Positions 11,201 through 17,789 of a stretch of DNA of 26,991 nucleotides are shown one piece after another (positions within the stretch are counted from its first letter, which is position 1; each line of letters begins with the position of its first letter). The DNA is taken from positions 3,653,378 to 3,680,368 of the forward strand of contig FN649742.1 of NCBI GenBank assembly GCA_000310025.1, written 5' to 3'. The notes beneath the pieces are model-generated. The model was not told where the DNA came from. It saw nothing but the letters and a program-made list of their open reading frames with translations, and searched no databases. Position numbers and translations under genes: made by a program. Origin of the DNA: Ectocarpus siliculosus (lineage: Eukaryota > Sar > Phaeophyceae > Ectocarpales > Ectocarpaceae).

Positions 11201-11366
11201 GCAACCCTTGCGCCGCCCCAGAGCCTCCTGCTCCTTTCATGGGCGCGGAGAGGAAAGAGTCGGCGGTGGGTGCCAGGGAGAGCAGCCCCGCCGCAACCGC
11301 CAACAAGGTCGATACCCTTCGGGACTCGGACCCGCCATTCCGGCTTCGTTGTGCTGTTCGCTCCAT
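940..11366 (-). CDS. sufD: SufD, plastid Fe-S cluster assembly protein (seven exons, 3' end missing)
   Basis: SufD partners SufB and SufC in the SUF scaffold that builds Fe-S clusters in plastids; SufB and SufC are typically plastid-encoded in red-lineage algae (family knowledge). Seven exons join in one frame to 519 codons. Residues 1-17 are basic and polar, 18-37 form a hydrophobic signal peptide, and ADS-FLSAP at 35-42 matches the ASAFAP-type cleavage motif with Phe at +1. The mature part starts with a variable stretch, then LPTRKQEPYRYTDL (152-165), the family's N-terminal signature. The beta-helix core includes RQDVHS (416-421), FKGRIVI (448-454) and KCTHGAT (492-498); the His there is probably the one important in bacterial SufD (from memory). 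The last visible residues are SRGISKIQ, so a C-terminal helix of some 30-50 residues is missing. The first intron is phase 2, the other five internal introns phase 0. ATG 11366 is the first Met in frame. Identification is strong. Confidence 0.93.
1370..1385. repeat. G16 homopolymer
   Basis: Sixteen consecutive G on the plus strand inside sufD intron 6, a likely source of length error in sequencing. Confidence 0.95.
1703..1856. repeat. degenerate ~60-bp tandem repeat, about 2.5 copies
   Basis: CTCGAGACAGCC-like cores recur at about 1729, 1789 and 1834. Each is preceded by GA(G/T)ATA(C/T)AGCGG-like sequence and the first two are followed by CTGCCTGAGG or TTCCTGAGG. The last, shortened copy runs into the exon 6 splice donor. 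Confidence 0.7.
1857..2042 (-). CDS. sufD: sufD exon 6
   Basis: Acceptor TTTGCAG|ATCGAC, donor CGAC|GTGAGT, phase 0, 62 codons (394-455). It carries LLETGSHCNIF, NNQRQDVHSTIRHKAEGTTC and FKGRIVID, which are SufD core motifs. Confidence 0.93.
2063..2100. repeat. (CAGG)n microsatellite at the intron 3' end
   Basis: About nine CAGG units on the plus strand. On the sufD strand it reads as CCTG/TGCC repeats just upstream of TTTGCAG|exon 6, so it occupies the place of the polypyrimidine tract. Confidence 0.93.
2431..2676. repeat. inverted repeat, ~75-bp arms, ~95-bp spacer
   Basis: The reverse complement of 2431-2505 matches 2600-2676 with a few mismatches; the common core is GGGCGCTCCTTTGA...GTTTCAATCTACAGCCGT...GTGCGAGATTCGA. 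Both arms therefore encode the same peptide in mirror frames, which explains two open frames that look related. Probably a decayed hairpin transposon. Confidence 0.85.
3999..4073. repeat. (GA)n microsatellite
   Basis: About 37 GA units with two GGGA interruptions near the right end, inside sufD intron 5; read as (TC)n on the sufD strand. Confidence 0.97.
5079..5213 (-). CDS. sufD: sufD exon 5
   Basis: Acceptor CACAAG|ACGCAC, donor CCAG|GTGATT, phase 0, 45 codons (349-393). It reads VDTVSVDQTTNSTYSVNQVL and GAFDARANFQ, matching the SufD repeat before the RQDVHS exon. A (AAC)12 microsatellite sits just upstream of the acceptor on the coding strand, so the acceptor could lie a few codons away. 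Confidence 0.86.
5214..6112 (-). other. sufD intron 4
   Basis: Intron between exons 4 and 5. Apart from the GTT microsatellite at its 3' end no gene or clear repeat was seen. Confidence 0.8.
5223..5258. repeat. (GTT)12 microsatellite
   Basis: Twelve perfect GTT units, (AAC)12 on the sufD strand, ending about 9 bases before the proposed exon 5 acceptor. If exonised it would encode poly-Asn. Confidence 0.97.
6113..6283 (-). CDS. sufD: sufD exon 4
   Basis: Acceptor CCATAG|GTAATTTTC, donor GTG|GTGAGT, phase 0, 57 codons (292-348). The acceptor was chosen because EKPIQ from exon 3 then continues as VIFFSEGEEGP, as in the family. It contains HPRLVVKAGADSHVTLTQSY, a conserved beta-helix turn of SufB/SufD. 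Confidence 0.9.
6284..7667 (-). other. sufD intron 3
   Basis: Intron between exons 3 and 4. The left half shows nothing recognised; the right ~570 bases are a tandem array. The open frame at 6819-7157 runs into the array and has no family resemblance. Confidence 0.8.
7081..7651. repeat. 74-bp tandem array, about eight copies
   Basis: The landmark TTTTCATTGGTC starts at 7099, 7173, 7248, 7322, 7396, 7469, 7543 and 7617, a period of 73-75 bp. The unit has GGTCGGTCGGTTAG, CGGTCGATCCTACC, an A run, TTACCCAGCTACAATACAAG and ACTGACGCA. Copies differ by few substitutions and A-run length; the last is cut off at about 7651, near the exon 3 donor. Confidence 0.96.
7668..7820 (-). CDS. sufD: sufD exon 3
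   Basis: Acceptor CACCCAG|GCAAAG, donor CAG|GTGTGT, both phase 0, 51 codons (241-291). It contains SLAFASLNQACFADAGVIMV and GVTVEKPIQ, the typical SufB/SufD segment before the beta-helix core. A 74-bp tandem array starts about 17 bases beyond its donor. Confidence 0.92.
7821..8822 (-). other. sufD intron 2
   Basis: Intron between exons 2 and 3. More than half of it is the foldback element at 8137-8655; A-rich tracts lie around 7880-8070 and 8770-8820. No gene seen. Confidence 0.8.
8137..8655. mobile_element. foldback-type element with very long inverted arms
   Basis: The left end GAGAACATGGTCAGGGCCCA (from about 8148) returns in reverse complement near 8622-8645. Similarity continues inward: CCCTATTTTG near 8261 and its complement near 8533, and CACCCAC near 8318 and near 8472. 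The two arms are about 230-250 bp each, very roughly 75% alike, with little loop. Open frames on both strands share ALFCPKL-type peptides because they are mirror copies. No transposase is present. End coordinates are approximate and no clear target duplication was found. Confidence 0.8.
8823..9120 (-). CDS. sufD: sufD exon 2 (N-terminal SufD signature)
   Basis: The acceptor CCAAG|A supplies one base to finish the Lys codon split by intron 1, and the donor is CAG|GTGATT. It codes residues 141-240, with LPTRKQEPYRYTDL near its start and FVNGVFSDELSDVSALGG further on, as expected for the SufD N-terminal domain. Confidence 0.9.
9676..9695. repeat. G20 homopolymer
   Basis: Twenty consecutive G on the plus strand in sufD intron 1. 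Confidence 0.95.
9885..9965 (+). other. tRNA-like or SINE-head sequence with A and B boxes
   Basis: TGGTTCAGTTGG near 9896 fits the pol III A box and GGGTTCGAACGC near 9946 fits the B box. GGTT-CAGTTGGT-AACC can form a 4-bp D arm. A proper acceptor stem and a five-pair T stem cannot be drawn and the A-B spacing is long, so it is probably a tRNA pseudogene or the head of a tRNA-derived SINE rather than a working tRNA. Confidence 0.4.
10945..11366 (-). CDS. sufD: sufD exon 1 (bipartite plastid presequence)
   Basis: Codes residues 1-140 plus two bases. It holds the signal peptide (RVSTLLAVAAGLLSLAPTADS), the FLSAP transit-peptide start and a Gly/Ala/Arg-rich linker, ending in LVELS. The donor is AA|GTGAGT (phase 2). 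The longer open frame upstream starts at a GTG, so ATG 11366 is preferred. Confidence 0.88.
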
Positions 11367-11780
11367 GTTGGCTAGCACGTCCAGAGGTGGTGGTCCTAGC
11401 TAATGGCGCAGGACAGGAAGCCACGGCTGCTGCCAGCTCTACAGCAGAGGCAATGGTATATGACATTTTTTTTTTTTTATTGTCATATACCATTGAGCAG
11501 AGGGAGGATCGGAGGGGGCTCCGTGACATACATATAGAGAGGTGACCCATCACACGTCATGTATGTGTTGCATGATCGGCCCCTGCTGCGCCATCACATT
11601 GTGGTGTGGATACGGCCGTCCCATGCGCTGTGGCTGGGCGCAACAAGCTCCATCCGCTACGCGTTGTGGTCAGGAAACGGTGGCCAACTGCAGTCAAGTT
11701 TTTCTTGTAGAGGGGATTGGCAGCAAATAGAATGCACTTGCTGGCGAACAGACAGCAGCCAGAGTACGCCAGCCAGCGTG
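11367..11780. promoter_or_regulatory. sufD upstream region, left flank of the retrotransposon
   Basis: Noncoding stretch between the sufD start and the LTR element. It must hold the sufD promoter unless that lies beyond the insertion. No TATA box is convincing. It contains a strong hairpin (11451-11495). Confidence 0.45.
11451..11495. repeat. perfect 15-bp inverted repeat with T-rich loop upstream of sufD
   Basis: CAATGGTATATGACA (11451-11465) and its exact reverse complement (11481-11495) flank 15 bases that are almost all T, 85-130 bases upstream of the sufD ATG. It could be a tiny MITE remnant or an RNA hairpin in the 5' leader. Confidence 0.9.
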
Positions 11781-11785
11781 TCTGG
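11781..11785. repeat. target site duplication, left copy (TCTGG)
   Basis: TCTGG directly precedes the 5' LTR and directly follows the 3' LTR (17489-17493), the 5-bp duplication expected from an integrase. Confidence 0.95.
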
Positions 11786-12273
11786 TGTTGGATGTACTCA
11801 CAGCATTGACAGATTATTGCAACCGAGGAATGTTCCTAGAAGATGGAGCGGGGGATTTTGGGGGTTCCGCAGTTGTAATAAATTGGGGGAATGGTGGTAC
11901 CATCTTTGCCACATATTATTGTTTTCTGGGTATGCGTGTCAGCAACGGTGTTGGCCACGTGCCCTTGATTTATTCATCTTCCTTTTTCCCGGCTATCACG
12001 CCCTGGGCTATCACGCCCGTGCCCATACTACCTATCCACCATCTATCACGCTGCCAGGCTTTCACGCCTCTAGGCTATCACGCCATCACAACAGCTATCA
12101 CAGCACCAGCGTCAACACATCAGAGCTATCACGCTCCGGAACATCATAGATGCGGCGGGTTACCACACCCGTGGGCAGTTTACTGTATTTTATCGTTGCC
12201 GGCAAACTCGCCAGCGCGGTTCTTTTATTTTTGCCCGTCTACAACTGCGCCGGGCGCACCAAGCCACCCAACA
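11786..12273 (+). repeat. 5' LTR (488 bp)
   Basis: Begins TGTTGGATGTACTCACAGC and ends CCACCCAACA. By eye it differs from the 3' LTR only by two extra bases, in GCCAGCGCGG versus GCCGCGCGG and TTGCCCGTC versus TTGCCGTC. It contains an early AATAAA (11877-11882) and a cluster of CTATCACG motifs. Confidence 0.96.
11991..12140 (+). promoter_or_regulatory. CTATCACG motif cluster in the LTR
   Basis: Five exact CTATCACG copies plus the variants CTTTCACG and CTATCACA occur in 150 bases, irregularly spaced, several as GGCTATCACGCC. The same cluster is in the 3' LTR (about 17208-17357). Repeated short motifs in an LTR often are enhancer or factor-binding sites; that role is inferred. Confidence 0.65.
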
Positions 12274-12420
12274 CGCTAGCGTAATAGATCAAGAAAGTGG
12301 CTGCTGTGTCTGCGCGAATAAGACGGCTGGAGGAGATGGACGAAGACCTCCGCGGGGACCAGGGACTAGTTCCTCTCCCCACGGGGAAGAACAACGGGGG
12401 GGAAGGACGAGGTTCGTTGA
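12274..12420 (+). other. 5' leader of the retrotransposon
   Basis: The primer binding site should start here, but no TGG-initial tRNA-complementary sequence follows the LTR. The first bases form the palindrome CGCTAGCG (12274-12281). An ATG at 12336 opens a short frame (EMDEDLRGDQGLVPLP) one register away from gag; it could be the real gag N-terminus. Confidence 0.5.
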
Positions 12421-13668
12421 ACCTCCCCAGATGTGGACCAGCAGGGAGGAACGAAAGCAGCCGCGGATGGAGGGGAACAAGATCCAACTATCGCCCTTGT
12501 CGACCTCCTCCGCCGGGTTGCCAACTTCGCCTCCCAGACTCCGGGACATGACGTCCGCTCAGGCACGTCTAGTTCCCAGCCCATAGAGTTGAAGCTGAGA
12601 GAGAGAGTCGAAGTACCTGAGTGGAATGATGCTTTCTTGAAGGATCGAAGTGTGACTGTCGCGTTCCGAATTTTTACGAGTTGTTTCTCAGGGTGGATGG
12701 ATGCAGAGGGTCTTGAAGAGATCATGAGAGGAGAAGAGATTCCTGTGGGTTCGTTGCACGTCGATAAGACTTGGTTGCGGCAGAGGTATGGCGATGAAAG
12801 TGTTCGAAAGGCCACGAGAGTCTGGATGTGCTTGATCACGAAAATCAACGTTCAACCTATACTAGACCAGATACTAGCTTCAGAGAGTCCACAAGCAGGG
12901 TGGAGAGTGTTTCAGTCCTACTACACTACAAACAGGACGCATGAGAGAGAAATCCTGGACGGCACTTGGAACTGCCTTAGACAGAAGCATGGAGAGACTC
13001 TGGTCGACTACTGGGGAAGGGCGAATACTGTGTGGATGCAATTACAGTCTTGTGGGGACAATCGAGAGGAGACGTTAATGTCGAGACACTTTGCACGTGG
13101 CTTGCTCCCAATGTACGACGATGTCAAAGACCGTATTCTGTTCCACCCCATGCTTTCGAGAGGTACTCTGGAAGAGACGCTGAGGCTGGTCGAGCACGAG
13201 CAGAGGATCAAACGGAGGTGTGGGGAGGGGATCGAGGACACGAGGCATGCGCCCGTCGCTGCCGGCGCAGGCCGGGACGGCGGCATGAGGAGAGCAGCTG
13301 CTGCGGGAGCGGATGGCGGACCATCTCATGAGCAGAGAGGTGCCTTCTTCTGCCAGGTTCACGGAGCGAACTCCTCCCACAACACCCCAGACTGCCATAA
13401 ACTTCGCAAGGACTTCTTGTTCCACTACAACGACTTCATGGCGTTCATTCGCGAGAGGGACGGTATGCGGGGACCAGGTTTTCCTCAGGCCGGGGGGCAA
13501 GAATCGGGGCGCTTGTCGGGCGGATCATATCGAGAGCAGCTGCACCAACTCGACCAAGGGGCAAGCTGGGGTCGGGGCCGCCCGTTCTGTCCCCGTTCTG
13601 CAGGGCCCGACGCTGATGAGCAGCGAGTCTTCAACGAGGCCTTTAGCACCGCTACTCAGCCGGCGACT

Positions 13669-13718
<50 letters not shown>

Positions 13719-14091
13719 CATCGGCGCTAATCCAACGACCTCTGCCTCCTCGACGGCGACCCCCTCTCCACCTCCGGGCGACACTCCTCCAGCAAGTGGC
13801 GCCCCTCTTCGTCTCTTCCTCACACGTAGTGTGAATTCTCTAGGCGAGTCTGATTCTGTGTCTGGAAATGAGATTAGAGTTGTTAGTGATGGGGAGGTGT
13901 CTGGTGTTCCCGTTGCTGGTATGTCTGTGCCTGATGTTCCTGTGGTTCCTGTGGTGAAGCCTGCTGTGACCTTTCAAGCCCCGGTATGGCACACTAGGAT
14001 GTCAACACCCAAAGGTGGTGAGCAGTTGCAGGGAGACCTCGGGCGACGAGTGCGGGGATGTTTTGATGCGAGGGGAAGGTGTTGCGTCTAA
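12421..14091 (+). CDS. gag: retrotransposon Gag polyprotein (Copia-like), N-terminus uncertain
   Basis: Capsid-like protein of the LTR element. Counting from a GTG at 12433, residues 50-260 are helical and match the Copia gag pattern: GWRVFQSYYTTN at 156, LRQKHGETLVDYWGRANTVW at 182, FARGLLPMYDDVKDRIL at 220. A zinc-knuckle-like C-x2-H-x5-H-x4-C lies at 307-321 (C307, H310, H316, C321). A Gln tract follows at 413-430, then a Ser/Thr/Pro-rich tail. The frame opens after a TGA at 12418 and has no ATG until 12697, so translation may start at 12336 in another register (frameshift), at a non-ATG codon, or this copy may be mutated. The stop is TAA 14089-14091. Confidence 0.85.
13670..13716. repeat. 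(CAG)n tract in gag
   Basis: Uninterrupted CAG repeat coding about 18 Gln near the C-terminal third of Gag. Confidence 0.95.
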
Positions 14092-14096
14092 GTGTG

Positions 14097-14564
14097 ATGT
14101 GGCTGTGTTGGGTCGTGCCGAACCAAATGGATGTTGACGGTTTCCACCACCGCGCTGGCTACTTTCCCCAACCCGTTTTGAGTTTGACTGCCAAGCAACA
14201 AGGGAACACCCTCCCCAGGGAGTTGGGACCCGGGGCCATCGCCGCTTCGCAGCCCGCTGCCACCGCTGCGCCTTGGCCTGTAGCCGCCGCCGCCGCCGCC
14301 GCCGCCGCACCACCGCCGCTGCCGCCAAGTCCCGGGGCACCCGTGCCGCCTGCATCCTCGCCGGATGTCGCCGCGCTGCCGGACCCGCGGATGACTGCGA
14401 CGAGGACTACCGCCGCTCCGCTGCCCGCCGCTGTTACTACCGCCGCGCCGTTGCCGACACGCAAATCGGTGCCGACCTCCGAGGCCGATGGACCACATCC
14501 ATCTCCGACGGCGCGTATTGAACGGCAAGCCGATGATTTGGCCTGGGATGATACGGACCGGTGA
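14097..14564 (+). CDS. small Ala/Pro-rich open frame after gag, doubtful
   Basis: Its first ATG is 6 bases after the gag stop, in the -1 register, giving 155 codons. The sequence is low complexity with a (GCC)n-coded Ala run followed by Pro-rich stretches and ends DDLAWDDTDR. No protease Asp-Ser-Gly or integrase zinc motif is present. It may be noncoding GC-rich spacer rather than a protein. Confidence 0.25.
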   Translation: MWLCWVVPNQMDVDGFHHRAGYFPQPVLSLTAKQQGNTLPRELGPGAIAASQPAATAAPWPVAAAAAAAAAPPPLPPSPGAPVPPASSPDVAALPDPRMTATRTTAAPLPAAVTTAAPLPTRKSVPTSEADGPHPSPTARIERQADDLAWDDTDR

Positions 14565-16211
14565 GCTGGGGGAAGGCGAGCTGGGGGGCGACGAGATGGA
14601 GGGCGGTGGAGAACAGGATGTTTGGGAGGGGTGCATGTGGGAGATCAAGAACAACCTGCTGGGGGTCGCCCCTCCGAGCGGGGCACTCCGTTTGGGCTCG
14701 TGACGCGCCTTGCATCGCGCGACGACATCGAGTCTGATCTAACAATGTGGGTTTCGTGTTTAGTTTAGTTTTTTTTGCCTTTCTTTCTGGCAGCGCGTTT
14801 TACTTTTGCACTGGTTTTTTCTTCTTTGTTGCTGTTTTTATGTACATCCAGAATCATGGGGGGGGGGATGTCATGTGTGACCATGATTCTAGAGGGCATG
14901 AACAGCAATTCGATTTGTTTTTGTTTCCCCATATGAACAGCTACCTTTGCAGGGGGGCTGTCTCCATGTTTGTTAGTTGGCATTTTGATATTCGCGGAGT
15001 GTTCTTGCATGAACTCTGGAAATGTAAGGGGTATGTTTCGGGATGTGACAGCGGGGGGCTGTCTATATGTTTGTTTAGTTTTCTATCCGTTTCGTGGACA
15101 GCAACGGCGGCACCGATTTGCGTGTGCGCACTGTTTAGTTTGGTGCTCAACGACTATACTGGAGCAAGGAGTTGGCAGGAGTGATTGTTAGGGCCTATGT
15201 GCTTTCCGAATACTCGTTTCTGTCGTACAAGAAATTGTAACATTGTTTCGTTTGAGTTTTTGTGCCTACTCTTTGAAGCTGTTTTCCTCAGAATTGTCCG
15301 TCCCCATTCCGATGTTTTTCTGATGCAGCGCTGCCGCTTGTTTGGTATTTGTCTGAGAATGGTTCTGTGCTGTTGACGGTTTGAGATAATTTCCAGAGAA
15401 GGATGCATCGCCCAGCGGGGATGGAAACCACGGGCAACGGCGGTTTAGTGACAGATGTATGCGGGTTTGTGGATCCGGAATTGTTTTTTTGGTTGGTTTT
15501 TGGTTTTGGCTTGTTTCGGCGTTCTTTCGGATTTGATTTTGCGATTGAAATTGCACCTGCAAGAATATTTGACGGCATGAAGGCTGCGTTGAAACTGTTC
15601 AGAAAGGATCATGATGATGGAATAGGGTTATTGGTTTGAATCCTTGCGGCCATGTCGCGAAGGCCGCTACTATGGTTGTGCTTGTTGTTTTTGTTTTTTC
15701 CTTCTGCGTGTGGCATTTTTTTTAGGTAGAAGGCTCTATCTACATTGTTGTTGTCCCCTGTGTGTTTGGCGCGCCTCTCCATGTACCATCGGCCAGGGGT
15801 AACCCCTCTATTTATATAAAATGCTATGTCTTCGATGCTGTTGTCAATTGGTCATTGGGGGGGGAATTGGTGTGTCATGACAATTAACTACAGCAATGTT
15901 ACGAAGAATGGAATGTTTCGTCTGTTTTCGATGTTCGATTTGCAGAGTTCGGGATTTGACAATGCAGGTTGCGATTTTGGGGTTGTTTCCAGTACCCAAA
16001 TGTCACAAGATGCGTTTATCAAGTAGAGGGTTGATCCCTTCACGTCTGGTGTTCGGAGAAGGGGGGCCGCAGCCAGACATGCATGGGTAGGGTATGCAGG
16101 AAGAAAATAAAAGGTATTGTAGGAAACTGAACGAACGGAGGTTTGTTTGTGTTTGAGGAAAAATAATGAAAGAAGAAGGGGGGCCTATCTTTGTAGCACT
16201 CCATGACTCCA

Positions 16212-16310
16212 ATGTACCTCGCGCTGTCAACCACGCAGGCAGGGCACGTAGCGATGTCACATGTTTCAAGGAGATTTTGTTTCTGAGGCAGGTTTGGTGT
16301 TGCTCCCATG
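16212..16310 (+). pseudogene. fossil of Copia RNase H domain, frameshifted
   Basis: In one frame MYLALSTTQAGHVAMSHVS resembles the Copia RNase H motif region (typically ALSTTEAEY...). After about 16267 the similarity continues in another frame as KEILFLRQVW, the usual next segment. A one-register break and substitutions at key positions show it is dead. The length is short, so the match is suggestive rather than certain. Confidence 0.6.
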
Positions 16311-16649
16311 TTGCTGAGGTATTCTGGTTTGTAATTTCATCGTGTTTGTTGGACATTGAATTCAAGATTGGCCGATAGAAAATACTCGAAAGGGTTTTTT
16401 TGTATTAATGGTCTTCGTGTTGTTATGAGGATGAGGTATTATTGTGGAGTCGAGCATTTTTGTGCAATCATGATTCTTGTGCTACGTGTGGATTTGAAGT
16501 CTCCTCGGAAAGTGATTTGTCCCGGACGGTGTTGGATGTGTTTGCATTTGTGTTCGTTTTCATTTGTTCCTGATATAACCCATTGCGGTTGTTTCCACGA
16601 TTTGAGTTTTGGATGATTTGATATTGGGAATTTGAAATTCATGAGCGAC

Positions 16650-16865
16650 CGATGGAAATTGTTGGTGGTGTTCCTGGTTTAATGGTTTGGAACCGATGGG
16701 AATTGCAATCAAGTGTTTCTGGTTTAATGGTTTTTAGTGAATGTTTTGATCTTTGGAGATTCTGGATACAATGGAGACCGATGGAGATTCTGGTAGTAGG
16801 TGTTTCTGGTTCGTTTGCGATCAAATGGAAGTTCGAACTAGTCTCTCTGGTTTAATGGTTTATGG
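16650..16865 (+). repeat. short interspersed repeats before the 3' LTR
   Basis: CTGGTTTAATGGTTT appears near 16674, 16719 and 16847, and ACCGATGG three times near 16648, 16691 and 16777, each followed by (A/G)(A/G)ATT(G/C). They look like two interleaved degenerate units. Confidence 0.7.
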
Positions 16866-16987
16866 TTGTTGCAAGAGGATGGGAGGAGAAACGACTGTTG
16901 CACAATGACATTGATTTCTGGAGTTTTTGGGGATGGGTTTCGTGTGATGCATAATATAAGCAAGTTCGGGTATAATCTTGACAATGC

Positions 16988-17002
16988 AGCGAGCAGGGGG
17001 GC
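16988..17002 (+). other. probable polypurine tract
   Basis: GCGAGCAGGGGGGC directly precedes the 3' LTR at 17003, where the plus-strand primer is expected. It is short and interrupted. Confidence 0.5.
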
Positions 17003-17488
17003 TGTTGGATGTACTCACAGCATTGACAGATTATTGCAACCGAGGAATGTTCCTAGAAGATGGAGCGGGGGATTTTGGGGGTTCCGCAGTTGTAATAAAT
17101 TGGGGGAATGGTGGTACCATCTTTGCCACATATTATTGTTTTCTGGGTATGCGTGTCAGCAACGGTGTTGGCCACGTGCCCTTGATTTATTCATCTTCCT
17201 TTTTCCCGGCTATCACGCCCTGGGCTATCACGCCCGTGCCCATACTACCTATCCACCATCTATCACGCTGCCAGGCTTTCACGCCTCTAGGCTATCACGC
17301 CATCACAACAGCTATCACAGCACCAGCGTCAACACATCAGAGCTATCACGCTCCGGAACATCATAGATGCGGCGGGTTACCACACCCGTGGGCAGTTTAC
17401 TGTATTTTATCGTTGCCGGCAAACTCGCCGCGCGGTTCTTTTATTTTTGCCGTCTACAACTGCGCCGGGCGCACCAAGCCACCCAACA
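17003..17488 (+). repeat. 3' LTR (486 bp)
   Basis: Same ends and sequence as the 5' LTR apart from two 1-nt deletions; followed directly by the right TCTGG. Confidence 0.96.
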
Positions 17489-17493
17489 TCTGG
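17489..17493. repeat. target site duplication, right copy (TCTGG)
   Basis: Matches 11781-11785 exactly. Confidence 0.95.
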
Positions 17494-17789
17494 TGCGCGG
17501 AAACGCGGCCGGCCGCGTTTGTCAAGGTCGTTTGTTCATACAGTATGTACGTTCATACAACTCGTGGCCGCCTCTGCTACTACGACTGACCCCAGATATC
17601 CGCAGCGCGTGCAAAGTTGTGAATCCTGAGAATTTGCAATTGACCAGAGCGTACGTCGAAGCTAACGCCGCTAATGGATGGTGAGTGAAGCATGTGACCG
17701 AGAGTTAGAAAAAAAAGTCAACAAGACCGACGACCTCCCTCATACGCATACATCCGACACTAAGGGAGATCGTTCCTAAACTAGTAGAT
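17494..17789. other. gap between LTR element and MITE
   Basis: Contains a perfect 20-bp palindrome at 17501-17520. A short open stretch 17601-17682 ends at GATG|GTGAGT and follows GACCCCAG, so it could be a small plus-strand exon (ENLQLTRAYVEANAANG), but no family is recognised. Confidence 0.4.
17501..17520. repeat. perfect 20-bp palindrome
   Basis: AAACGCGGCC followed by its exact reverse complement, starting 7 bases right of the retrotransposon target duplication. Confidence 0.95.

Larger units (their letters stand above)
14565..17002 (+). other. noncoding 3' half of the retrotransposon
   Basis: T/G-rich sequence where pol should be. No intact domain was found; only a short RNase H-like fossil (16212-16310), a repeat cluster (16650-16865) and a G-rich tract before the 3' LTR. 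Several small open frames (for example 15403-15639) match nothing recognised. Confidence 0.75.
11786..17488 (+). mobile_element. Copia-like LTR retrotransposon, non-autonomous, gag only
   Basis: A 5703-bp element with two near-identical LTRs, each TGTTGG...CCAACA, flanked by TCTGG. The internal part (4729 bp) has a gag frame followed by about 2.9 kb without intact protease, integrase, reverse transcriptase or RNase H. The gag resembles Ty1/Copia gag, so movement would need enzymes from a related autonomous element. This structure fits the TR-GAG class. Because the LTRs are identical apart from two 1-nt indels, the insertion is recent. Confidence 0.95.

Noticed and set aside
11559-12149. 196-codon open frame entering the 5' LTR, and its twin at 16866-17366
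   Set aside because: Both are the same LTR reading frame; repeated CTATCACG motifs keep it open and there is no protein family.
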